Source: Cytophagales bacterium | Lineage (GTDB): Bacteria; Bacteroidota; Bacteroidia; Cytophagales; 172606-1 | Length of the DNA stretch: 5,109 nt | Reading direction: 5' to 3' | NCBI GenBank assembly: GCA_025455595.1 | Contig: JALOMD010000356.1 | Location: 1-5,109, forward strand | In this document: piece by piece, positions 1 through 5,109 of the stretch | Position numbering within the stretch: the first letter of the stretch is position 1 | Layout of the letters: the number at the start of each line of letters is the position of its first letter | The notes under the pieces: generated by a model | Databases searched by the model: none | What the model saw: only the letters and a program-made list of their open reading frames with translations | Told to the model about the DNA's origin: nothing | Program-made: the position numbers and the translations under genes

Positions 1-1
1 C

Positions 2-2770
2 AACCTGCTGCTCGCCAAGTCGCCGCGACAGAAAGCGGCGGAAACGGGCGGCAAGGTGCATCTGAAACTGCGCCGCATCACGCTGGAAAACGTGACGCTT
101 GAGAAAACCGACTCGGCGGCCAACCAGTACACGCATCTGCACATCGCCAAGGCCGTGACAGGCTTCAGCTACGTGAACGACGTGATTGACAACCACATCG
201 AAAGCGAAATGACGCTGCGCGAATTCCGGTCGGCGGGTTCGGTGATTTTCAGCAACAAACATTTGCGTATCATCTCCGATGTCAGCTTCGACGCGAACAA
301 GAACTTTCTCACCATCCGGCCCAGCGATTTCATCATCGAACAGGCGGCTTTCGGCCTGAGTGGCACCATTGACTTGGCCCGCAACGCTTACCTTGACCTT
401 TCGGTGGCGGGCCGCAAGCCGGACTTCAAGCTGCTCACCGCCTTTGCGCCGGAATACGTCTATCAACGCCTCCAAAGCTACCAGAACCGGGGCGACGTGT
501 TTTTCAAAGGCAAAATCACGGGGCCGGCCATTGACGACATGCCGCGCATTGACTTGGCGTTCGGCTGCAAAAACGCGCAGTTCATCAATCCGTCGGCGAG
601 CAACTCCATCCGCGACCTCAACTTTACGGGTTTTTACACCAACGGCGACAAACTTCACATTAAAAATTTCATCAATCCTTACGTCTCGGTTGATTTCCAC
701 TCGCGGCTGAACCTGGCGACGTTGCGCAACTTTTTTGAGGTCGAAAGCCTGAAAACCCTCAGCGGCTGGCTCACGATTGACATGACCGTGGACGAACTGC
801 TCGACTACAACGACGTGCCGACCACGCTGGGCAAATTGAAGGACGGCACCGATAGCCGCCTGCTGCTCGAAAACGTGCGTTTCCAGCCCGACGGCTACCC
901 GCACGCCATTGAGCAAGTGAACGGACGCATGGAACTGGCCGCCGGGACGCTGATACTGAAGGCGTTGCGCGGCAAAATCGGCAAATCGGACTTTGAGGTT
1001 TCGGGCGACATCAGCAATTTGTCTGCGTATTTCCACAAAACGGACGCGGACGTGGTTGCCAACCTGCGCGGAAAATCGAGGTTCTTGGATTTGCGCCAAC
1101 TGCTCGGTTTCGACAAAAAACTGGCCGCCAGCGTGGACGACCAAGTGCGCGATTTGGCGTTCGGCTTCGCGTTCAAAACGTCGGTCAAAAACCTGCTGGA
1201 GCCGGGCGGTTTGCCTGAAGGTGAGTTTACGGTCAGCGACCTGACGTGCAAGCTCAAAAATTACCCGCACACCATCCACGACACGCACGTGGACATCGCC
1301 GTGACCAAGAAAGACCTGATTATCAAGCAACTCGAAACCGAACTCGACCGCAGCGACTTCCACGCAACGGGGCATTTCAAGAACTACCACACGTTCATGG
1401 ACAGCACCGTGGCCGCGCCGTTTGAACTGCAACTCGCCGCCCGCGCCGACCACATTGAATTCCGGGATTTGTTCACCTACAAACAGACGAACTACATGCC
1501 CGTGGAATACCGCAACGAAGTGGCCGAAAACCTGCACCTCGACATGACGGCCACCGGCCAAGCCAACGACTGGCGCAAAGGCAACGTACTGAAAGACAGC
1601 CGTTTGACGCTGCGCCGACTTGACGGAAAGTTGCGCGTGCATCCGGTGAAACTGCGCGACATCGCCGGGGATTTCACGACTCAGAACGGAAACCTCACCA
1701 TCCACGACTTCCACGCCCGGCTCGGCAGCAGCGACTTCCGTGTGAGCGGCACCATCGAAGACGTAGCCAACGCGGCCACGATGCAGAGCAAAAAGGTCCT
1801 GAAATTCCAGTCGAAGGTGCTGAACTTGGACGAAATGTGGTTCAACCAACCAGAACCGCAACCTGCCTCGACGGAAGTGGCGCAAATAGTATCCACCAAC
1901 AACCCCAAACCCAACACCCACGACGACGCGCCGAACGTGTTCAAAATCAAGTTCCCCGACCTGACGCTACACGTGGACATCGGCCAGTTGAATTACCAGA
2001 AATACCTCGTCAAAAACCTGAAAGGCACGGCTCGCACCACCAAGAACCGCTATCTGTACTTTGACAACCTGCGCATGGAAACGGCGGGCGGGCAAGTGGG
2101 ACTGAACGGCTACTTCAACGGCTCGAACCCGGAACGGATTTACTTCGCGGGCGACATTCGGTTGGACAAACTGGACTTGGACCGGATTTTCTACAAGTTC
2201 GACAACTTCGGGCAGGACTATCTGGTGAGCAACAACCTGCACGGCAGACTGAGCGGCCACGTGAAGTGCAACGTGCGGATGCACCCTGATTTTACGCCCG
2301 ACCTGCAAGACACCGAAATGCACCTCGATGCCACCGTGACCGACGGTCGCATGACGAATTTCGGGCCCTTCCAGGCGATGTCGGCCTTCATGGGTGACAA
2401 GGATTTGGAAAACGTGCGTTTTGGTGAACTCAAAAACGCCTTCGACTTCAAGAACGGCACGCTGCAAATCCCGAAAATGGAAGTAGCGACAAACCTCGGC
2501 TACATCCACGTGGCGGGTCGCCAGCAAATGGATTTGCAGATGAACTACGACCTGCAAATCCCCGTGCGATTGGTAAAAGAAGCCACGTGGAGCTACCTCA
2601 CGCGCCGCCGCCGGGAACGCCAGGAAGCCAAAGCCGCCGCCCAAGCAGAAGACGAGGTGGTGGACGAAATCGTGACCGCCAAAGAAAGCAACGACAAGCG
2701 GTTTATCAACGTGAACGTGTCCGGCACGCCGTCGGATTACAAAATCAGGCTCGGCAAGCGGCGGAAATAA
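2..2770 (+). CDS. AsmA-family envelope protein, 5'-truncated by the window edge
   Basis: This is the last 922 residues of a large AsmA-like protein; the frame is open to the left edge. The GTG at 56 is an internal valine codon, not a start, because the frame continues upstream without a stop. AsmA/TamB/YhdP-type proteins are anchored by an N-terminal membrane helix and project a long beta-groove into the periplasm; in proteobacteria they are linked to phospholipid movement to the outer membrane and to outer-membrane assembly. Seen here: a long beta-strand-rich protein without membrane helices, built from a repeated unit of the form L-x-I ... SDFxVSG (L codons at 308, 653, 950, 1316, 1694, 2054, 2462). 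The typical AsmA C-terminal region lies at about nt 1970-2590 (DGRMTNFGPFQAMSAFM, then FKNGTLQIPKMEVATNLGYI). A basic-then-acidic tail starts near nt 2603 (RRRRERQEAK) and ends in a short strand, NVNVSGTPSDYKIRL. G+C-rich (37 of 60 bases at 1501-1560). Family call is firm; transport role is inferred from homologues. Confidence 0.92.
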   Translation, partial: NLLLAKSPRQKAAETGGKVHLKLRRITLENVTLEKTDSAANQYTHLHIAKAVTGFSYVNDVIDNHIESEMTLREFRSAGSVIFSNKHLRIISDVSFDANKNFLTIRPSDFIIEQAAFGLSGTIDLARNAYLDLSVAGRKPDFKLLTAFAPEYVYQRLQSYQNRGDVFFKGKITGPAIDDMPRIDLAFGCKNAQFINPSASNSIRDLNFTGFYTNGDKLHIKNFINPYVSVDFHSRLNLATLRNFFEVESLKTLSGWLTIDMTVDELLDYNDVPTTLGKLKDGTDSRLLLENVRFQPDGYPHAIEQVNGRMELAAGTLILKALRGKIGKSDFEVSGDISNLSAYFHKTDADVVANLRGKSRFLDLRQLLGFDKKLAASVDDQVRDLAFGFAFKTSVKNLLEPGGLPEGEFTVSDLTCKLKNYPHTIHDTHVDIAVTKKDLIIKQLETELDRSDFHATGHFKNYHTFMDSTVAAPFELQLAARADHIEFRDLFTYKQTNYMPVEYRNEVAENLHLDMTATGQANDWRKGNVLKDSRLTLRRLDGKLRVHPVKLRDIAGDFTTQNGNLTIHDFHARLGSSDFRVSGTIEDVANAATMQSKKVLKFQSKVLNLDEMWFNQPEPQPASTEVAQIVSTNNPKPNTHDDAPNVFKIKFPDLTLHVDIGQLNYQKYLVKNLKGTARTTKNRYLYFDNLRMETAGGQVGLNGYFNGSNPERIYFAGDIRLDKLDLDRIFYKFDNFGQDYLVSNNLHGRLSGHVKCNVRMHPDFTPDLQDTEMHLDATVTDGRMTNFGPFQAMSAFMGDKDLENVRFGELKNAFDFKNGTLQIPKMEVATNLGYIHVAGRQQMDLQMNYDLQIPVRLVKEATWSYLTRRRRERQEAKAAAQAEDEVVDEIVTAKESNDKRFINVNVSGTPSDYKIRLGKRRK

Positions 2771-2830
2771 TATCTTTTCAGAGGTCAAAACCTATTGGCG
2801 GCGTTTTGAGCAAAAATTGCCTAAAACGCC
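2765..2830 (+). repeat. Compound palindromic element, copy 1
   Basis: The block starts over the AsmA stop codon with AAATAATATCTTT (2765-2777), continues with a small hairpin AGGT/ACCT (2782-2785 with 2790-2793, loop CAAA), and ends in a long hairpin. The long hairpin pairs GGCGTTTT (2800-2807) with AAAACGCC (2823-2830) and, inside, GCAA (2810-2813) with TTGC (2817-2820), leaving a 3-base loop; only one G-T wobble and one A-C mismatch interrupt it. A second copy at 4818-4891 has the same order of parts and nearly the same spacing. No T-run follows the stem on either strand, so it is not a classical intrinsic terminator, although it may still end or stabilise the AsmA transcript. Confidence 0.6.
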
Positions 2831-2914
2831 TATGGTCTAACTCAGAAGATTCAATCCTATCACAAATTGCGTATTGCATTTACATAACGCCTCTGAACTA
2901 TAACATCCACATCC

Positions 2915-3814
2915 TTGAAAGTCCGCCATCACATACCTGATATACCAACTTTGGAGCCTGAAACATTCAGACACATTTTAATGTCAGAATATGTTCCACT
3001 TCAGCTTGACAAAAAACTTTTTAACGATTTTTACATCAGAAGCCTTTCCGAGCAGACTTATAAACTCAAATTACCACTTCCACCGCACCGCAAAACGGTG
3101 AACGACTTTATCTTACTGACCAAAGGCTCTATCACCAAAAGTTCCGGGTTGGACAATTTTAAGGTTGCTAAAAGTTCCATTTGCCTTTTACCAGCAGGCC
3201 AGATCACAACCACAACGGAAATCACACCAGACATTGAAGGTTATTACTGCCATTTCTCAGACTCATATCTTGTAAACACCAACATTGATTTGAATGACTG
3301 GATGCTAAAGCCAATTGTCCTGATTGAAAAAAATGAGATGCCTCCCTTGATTGCTTTGCTTGACAGAATTAACTTCATTTACTCGAATTCGGCGAATCAT
3401 GACTTGATAAAGGCCTATTTGGTTACATTTCTGACGGAACTGAAATTTTTATCGGGAGGTAAAACCAAAACCGCCTTCACTGCCTCAGAGAGAATCGCCC
3501 ATGATTTTAAGAAACTGGTATCCCAGAAAGTAACCAGACAGACCAGTGTTAACGAATACGCAAAGGAACTGCACGTTACCCCCAATCATTTGAACAAATC
3601 AGTCAAAACGACTTTTGGCAAATCTGCGTCAGCTATTGTTGATGAAATGCTTTTGCTGGAAGCGAAAGTTTTGATGTGCCAGCACACACAGTCGGTCAGT
3701 GAGGTGTCTTTTGCGATTGGTTTTGAAGATCCGTCTTATTTTGGCCGCTTTTTCAAGAAGCACACGGGCATGACACCTACAGAATTCCGCAAACTGATTG
3801 ATTTGTCTGATTAA
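2915..3814 (+). CDS. AraC-family transcriptional regulator (cupin plus HTH_18)
   Basis: A 299-residue regulator. Residues about 25-180 form a beta-rich, cupin-like sensing region (PHRKTVNDFILLTKG, then SSICLLPAGQ and GYYCHFSD), which in this family binds a small ligand or mediates dimerisation. Residues about 190-292 are the DNA-binding part with two helix-turn-helix units: the first at about 211-231 (SVNEYAKELHVTPNHLNKSV) and the second with the family signature at 261-292 (VSEVSFAIGFEDPSYFGRFF, then KKHTGMTPTEFR). Length is normal for the family and nothing is missing. Start choice: an in-frame TGA sits at 2894-2896, the next usable start is TTG at 2915, and the first ATG is at 2981. I chose TTG because the residues between, IPDIPTLEPETF, read like genuine regulator N-terminus; an ATG start would give 277 residues. 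Ligand unknown. It lies 68 bases upstream of a barrel gene and is AT-rich (20 G+C of 60 at 3241-3300). Probably an activator of the genes downstream, by analogy with family habit. Confidence 0.93.
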   Translation: MKVRHHIPDIPTLEPETFRHILMSEYVPLQLDKKLFNDFYIRSLSEQTYKLKLPLPPHRKTVNDFILLTKGSITKSSGLDNFKVAKSSICLLPAGQITTTTEITPDIEGYYCHFSDSYLVNTNIDLNDWMLKPIVLIEKNEMPPLIALLDRINFIYSNSANHDLIKAYLVTFLTELKFLSGGKTKTAFTASERIAHDFKKLVSQKVTRQTSVNEYAKELHVTPNHLNKSVKTTFGKSASAIVDEMLLLEAKVLMCQHTQSVSEVSFAIGFEDPSYFGRFFKKHTGMTPTEFRKLIDLSD

Positions 3815-3820
3815 TAGCTG

Positions 3821-3881
3821 TTTTCGTCCTTTTCGTTGCTTCGCAGGGTGCAGAACTTTGCAGCACAACCAAAACGAAAAG
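3821..3881 (+). promoter_or_regulatory. Candidate operator/promoter region of the barrel operon
   Basis: The 68-base gap between regulator and barrel gene holds TTTTCGT twice as a direct repeat 9 bases apart (3821-3827 and 3830-3836) and once inverted, ACGAAAA at 3874-3880. The second and third copies form a perfect 9-base dyad, CTTTTCGTT (3829-3837) with AACGAAAAG (3873-3881). Tandem half-sites about one helical turn apart are what AraC-type activators usually bind, so this may be the target of the regulator encoded just upstream. GAACTTTGC (3853-3861) partly resembles the Bacteroidota -7 box TAnnTTTG, but I see no convincing -33 box. Alternatively the dyad is a weak attenuating stem. Confidence 0.35.
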
Positions 3882-3882
3882 C

Positions 3883-4563
3883 ATGAAAGCAAAAGCCTTA
3901 TTTGTCTCACTATTTTGTCTGTTGGCGGCGCACGTTTTCGCCCAAAAACCAGACAATCCCGAAAACGGGAAACCCTCCAAGCCAAATCCACCCATTCCGG
4001 TTGAAGTGTTTGCAGGCAGCAAAGGCTTGAACTTCCAAATGATTGTGAGCAAGCATTTTTCGCCTGCCAGTCGGTTCGGATTCTTCAATGTGACCAACTT
4101 CGTTGGGGACTATGACAACAACCAAAGGAGAAACCAGTATCTCGCGCAGTCTTTTTTGACTGTTGATGTTTGGAAGGGAATTTCTGTGAACGCGGGTGTT
4201 TCCATGAACTACTTTTCGGGTTTCAGGCCGTCGGCCGGACTTCAATACGTTTTCGCGAACAGAAAGTATCTGGCTGTCGTGTTGCCCCGTTTTGACTTGA
4301 CGCAGACGCGCAACTTTGAAACGTTTGCGCTTTTTGAGTACAAACCGATGTTCACAGAAAAATGGGGACTTTACACAAGAATACAGGGATTGTATAACCG
4401 TAACATGAAACAGGAGTTTCACGACAGAAGCTATGTATATCTGAGGGTTGGCGCATCTTACAAGAACTTTCAGTTTGGTGTCGGCGGCAATTTTGATTTT
4501 TACGGGCCGAACAGAATCAACGAGAATAGTTTTGGGGGCTTTGTCCGGGCGGAACTTTTCTAA
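3883..4563 (+). CDS. Secreted, probable outer-membrane beta-barrel protein of unknown function
   Basis: A 226-residue exported protein. It begins with a clear type I signal peptide: KAK basic end, hydrophobic core LFVSLFCLLAA, and cleavage expected after VFA at residue 20 to leave Q21. Cys12 sits inside the core and is not a lipobox. Residues 22-39 are a proline-rich linker (7 prolines in 18 residues). The rest is a run of amphipathic strands with turns rich in Asn, Asp and Gly, for example KYLAVVLPRFDL, NFETFALFEYKP, WGLYTRIQGLYN, RSYVYLRVGASYKNFQFGVG. It ends in FVRAELF, a C-terminal aromatic residue as in outer-membrane barrel signals. Size suggests about eight strands. I recognise the type as a conserved Bacteroidota hypothetical protein but know no function. 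The ATG follows an A-rich leader (AAAACGAAAAGC), the usual Bacteroidota arrangement. The DUF2798 gene follows after 10 bases, so the two are very likely cotranscribed. Barrel placement is inferred. Confidence 0.88.
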   Translation: MKAKALFVSLFCLLAAHVFAQKPDNPENGKPSKPNPPIPVEVFAGSKGLNFQMIVSKHFSPASRFGFFNVTNFVGDYDNNQRRNQYLAQSFLTVDVWKGISVNAGVSMNYFSGFRPSAGLQYVFANRKYLAVVLPRFDLTQTRNFETFALFEYKPMFTEKWGLYTRIQGLYNRNMKQEFHDRSYVYLRVGASYKNFQFGVGGNFDFYGPNRINENSFGGFVRAELF

Positions 4564-4573
4564 AAGAATAATC

Positions 4574-4798
4574 ATGAAACTGACAAAATCACAGGGAACA
4601 GTATTGTTTGTATTGCTCGTTTCCATTGCCATGACCGCCGTAATGAGTTTCGGGATTCTTTTGCTCCGCATCGGTTGGCGAGCCGACTTTCTGAAAATCT
4701 GGTTAGGAGATTTTTTAGTGGGCTGCTGTCTGTCTATTCCGACGGGTTTTACGGTTGTGCCACTTATTAAGAAATGGGTGGATGGTTTGATAGAGTGA
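4574..4798 (+). CDS. DUF2798-type small two-helix membrane protein
   Basis: A 74-residue inner-membrane protein. The frame is open further upstream, to an ATG at 4448, but that extension lies wholly within the end of the barrel gene in another frame; the ATG at 4574, ten bases after the barrel stop and behind an A-rich leader (AAAAGAATAATC), gives the normal family length. Helix 1 covers about residues 9-31 (VLFVLLVSIAMTAVMSFGIL) and helix 2 about 42-62 (IWLGDFLVGCCLSIPTGFTV), joined by a short loop RIGWRADFLK. The Pro56 ... Val-Pro63 pair near the end of helix 2 fits the DUF2798 pattern. The function of this family is unknown; members are often found next to transcriptional regulators. Sharing an operon with a secreted barrel suggests an envelope job, but this is inference. 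The family call rests on length, two-helix layout and the proline positions. Confidence 0.85.
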   Translation: MKLTKSQGTVLFVLLVSIAMTAVMSFGILLLRIGWRADFLKIWLGDFLVGCCLSIPTGFTVVPLIKKWVDGLIE

Positions 4799-4817
4799 AA
4801 ACGAAGTGAAATTGAAA

Positions 4818-4891
4818 AAATAGTATCTTTCGCAAAAGCGAAACCTGCCGTAATGCGTTTTGGGCGATTTTTGCCAAAAACGCATTACGGC
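4818..4891 (+). repeat. Compound palindromic element, copy 2
   Basis: Twenty bases after the DUF2798 stop, AAATAGTATCTTT (4818-4830) matches copy 1 in 12 of 13 positions. It is followed by a small hairpin TTTCGC/GCGAAA (4828-4833 with 4838-4843, loop AAAA), then GAAACCT at the same offset from TATCTTT (16 bases) as AAAACCT in copy 1. The long hairpin begins 31 bases after TATCTTT, against 30 in copy 1. Its GCGTTTT / 15-base centre / AAAACGC core has the same dimensions as copy 1; the centres agree in 9 of 15 positions read directly, or 11 of 15 when one is reverse-complemented. The outer stem is longer here because CCGTAAT and ATTACGG also pair. Confidence 0.6.
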
Positions 4892-4895
4892 TTTT
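4847..4895 (+). terminator. Strong hairpin with T-run, likely intrinsic terminator of the cassette
   Basis: GCCGTAATGCGTTTT (4847-4861) pairs perfectly with 4877-4891 over 15 bases; after a single G-A mismatch, GGC (4863-4865) pairs with GCC (4873-4875) around a loop of seven. TTTT (4892-4895) follows directly. It lies 48 bases after the DUF2798 stop and would end the barrel-DUF2798 transcript. The T-run is short, so partial termination is possible. Confidence 0.65.
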
Positions 4896-4948
4896 CCCGT
4901 GTATTCTTATACCAATTCAAAAGACAAACTGCGTATTTTTATCCGTAG

Positions 4949-4970
4949 CGAGGGGTTTCATACCCTCTCG
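4949..4970. other. GC-rich bulged hairpin in intergenic DNA
   Basis: CGAG (4949-4952) pairs with CTCG (4967-4970) and GGGT (4953-4956) with ACCC (4962-4965), with T4966 bulged and a 5-base loop. It is followed at once by the short palindrome CGACACGTCG (4969-4978). The segment is GC-rich against AT-rich surroundings. It could be a structured RNA element or the remnant of a dispersed repeat; I recognise no family. Confidence 0.3.
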
Positions 4971-5014
4971 ACACGTCGGGACAGGCTTCGCAGCAAATAA
5001 CGAACCGTCATTTT

Positions 5015-5038
5015 AGGCGTTTTTTGCCCAAAACGCCT
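5015..5038. repeat. Shortened palindrome related to copies 1 and 2
   Basis: AGGCGTTTT (5015-5023) pairs perfectly with AAAACGCCT (5030-5038) around a 6-base centre TTGCCC. The stem core GGCGTTTT/AAAACGCC is identical to copy 1, and the centre looks like the right half of the 15-base centre of copy 2. Upstream, AAATAA (4995-5000) and CGAACC (5001-5006) recall the AAATAR and CGAAACCT parts of copy 2, and the distance from CGAA to the end of GCGTTTT is 23 bases in both. It may be a deletion derivative. No T-run follows. Confidence 0.5.
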
Positions 5039-5060
5039 CGAAAAAATTTTAAGCCCCAAC

Positions 5061-5088
5061 TGTAACATTCCGGCAAAAGCGTTTTCTA
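5061..5088 (+). promoter_or_regulatory. Possible ECF-sigma-type promoter reading off the right edge
   Basis: TGTAACATT (5061-5069) resembles the AAC-containing -35 box of extracytoplasmic-function sigma promoters in Bacteroidota, and CGTTTTCTA (5080-5088) loosely resembles the matching CGTC-type -10 box. The gap from AAC to CGT is 13 bases, shorter than the usual 15-17, which weakens the call. An A-rich, leader-like stretch (ACAAAACAAACAA) runs to the end of the window, as expected just before a Bacteroidota start codon. Confidence 0.27.
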
Positions 5089-5109
5089 AAGGCTGTACAA
5101 AACAAACAA

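Larger units (their letters stand above)
4799..5109. other. Non-coding stretch to the right edge
   Basis: These 311 bases hold no convincing gene on either strand. In order: palindromic element copy 2 (4818-4891) ending in a terminator-like hairpin, an AT-rich spacer (4892-4940), a GC-rich segment with a bulged hairpin (about 4944-4994), a shortened palindrome (5015-5038), an A/T run (5040-5051), and a possible ECF-type promoter (5061-5088) followed by an A-rich leader. The last part suggests that a + strand gene begins just beyond the window. Confidence 0.7.

Noticed and set aside
2765..2778. Promoter reading of TATCTTT just after the AsmA stop
   Set aside because: No -33 TTTG at the expected distance and no final G; the match to copy 2 is better explained by a shared repeat element.
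1967..2788. 273-codon open frame on the minus strand
   Set aside because: It lies antisense to the AsmA gene; its protein is a His/Val-rich string with no family features. G/C-rich third positions in the real gene explain the lack of stops.
2869..2890. Imperfect 22-base dyad GCGTATTGCA/TACATAACGC upstream of the AraC gene, a possible autoregulatory site
   Set aside because: Only 7 of 10 pairs match and the sequence shares nothing with the TTTTCGT sites downstream; not enough to call.
3958..3969. CCCGAAAACGGG hairpin early in the barrel gene
   Set aside because: It is a short stem inside the coding sequence of the proline-rich linker, without a T-run; likely incidental.
3910..4671. 253-codon open frame on the minus strand
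   Set aside because: It is antisense to the barrel gene, which has a clear signal peptide and strand pattern, and it runs on into the DUF2798 gene; no recognisable domain.
4853..4948. 31-codon + strand reading frame starting within the copy 2 hairpin
   Set aside because: It runs through the terminator stem and T-run, has no leader, and its sequence is what the palindrome forces; most likely chance.
5015..5038. Shortened palindrome as an intrinsic terminator
   Set aside because: Neither strand has a T-run directly after the stem; on the + strand CGAAAAAA follows, on the minus strand AAAA.

Overview
The window looks like a chromosomal stretch from a member of the Bacteroidota. Four things point there: the AsmA-like protein is of the long form common in that phylum; the second gene is a cupin-plus-AraC regulator of a Bacteroidota type; the third encodes a secreted barrel-like protein of a kind I know mainly from that phylum; and the start codons follow A-rich leaders without clear Shine-Dalgarno sequences. 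I would not name a genus; Saprospiria, Chitinophagia or Cytophagia are all possible.

Layout, all on the + strand. (1) Positions 2-2770 hold the 3' part of a large AsmA-family gene, open at the left edge, so its N-terminal membrane anchor is outside the window. (2) Positions 2771-2914 are a 144-base gap beginning with a compound palindromic element. (3) Positions 2915-3814 encode an AraC-family regulator, probably from a TTG start. (4) A 68-base gap carries two direct and one inverted copy of TTTTCGT, a candidate operator. (5) Positions 3883-4563 encode a secreted, probably outer-membrane beta-barrel protein of unknown function. (6) Ten bases later, positions 4574-4798 encode a 74-residue two-helix membrane protein of the DUF2798 type. 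(7) Positions 4799-5109 are non-coding: a second copy of the palindromic element ending in a terminator-like hairpin, a GC-rich bulged hairpin, a shortened third palindrome, and a possible ECF-sigma-type promoter reading off the right edge.

The regulator, barrel and DUF2798 genes look like one small envelope cassette: a ligand-sensing activator next to a likely two-gene operon. They are clearly more AT-rich than the AsmA gene (37 G+C of 60 at 1501-1560 against 20 of 60 at 3241-3300), which suggests an accessory insertion beside a conserved housekeeping gene. The cassette is bracketed by related copies of the palindromic element (2765-2830 and 4818-4891, with a shortened copy at 5015-5038). 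I see no defence system, CRISPR array, transposase or RNA gene of a known family. The most novel material is the palindrome family and the uncharacterised cassette it flanks.
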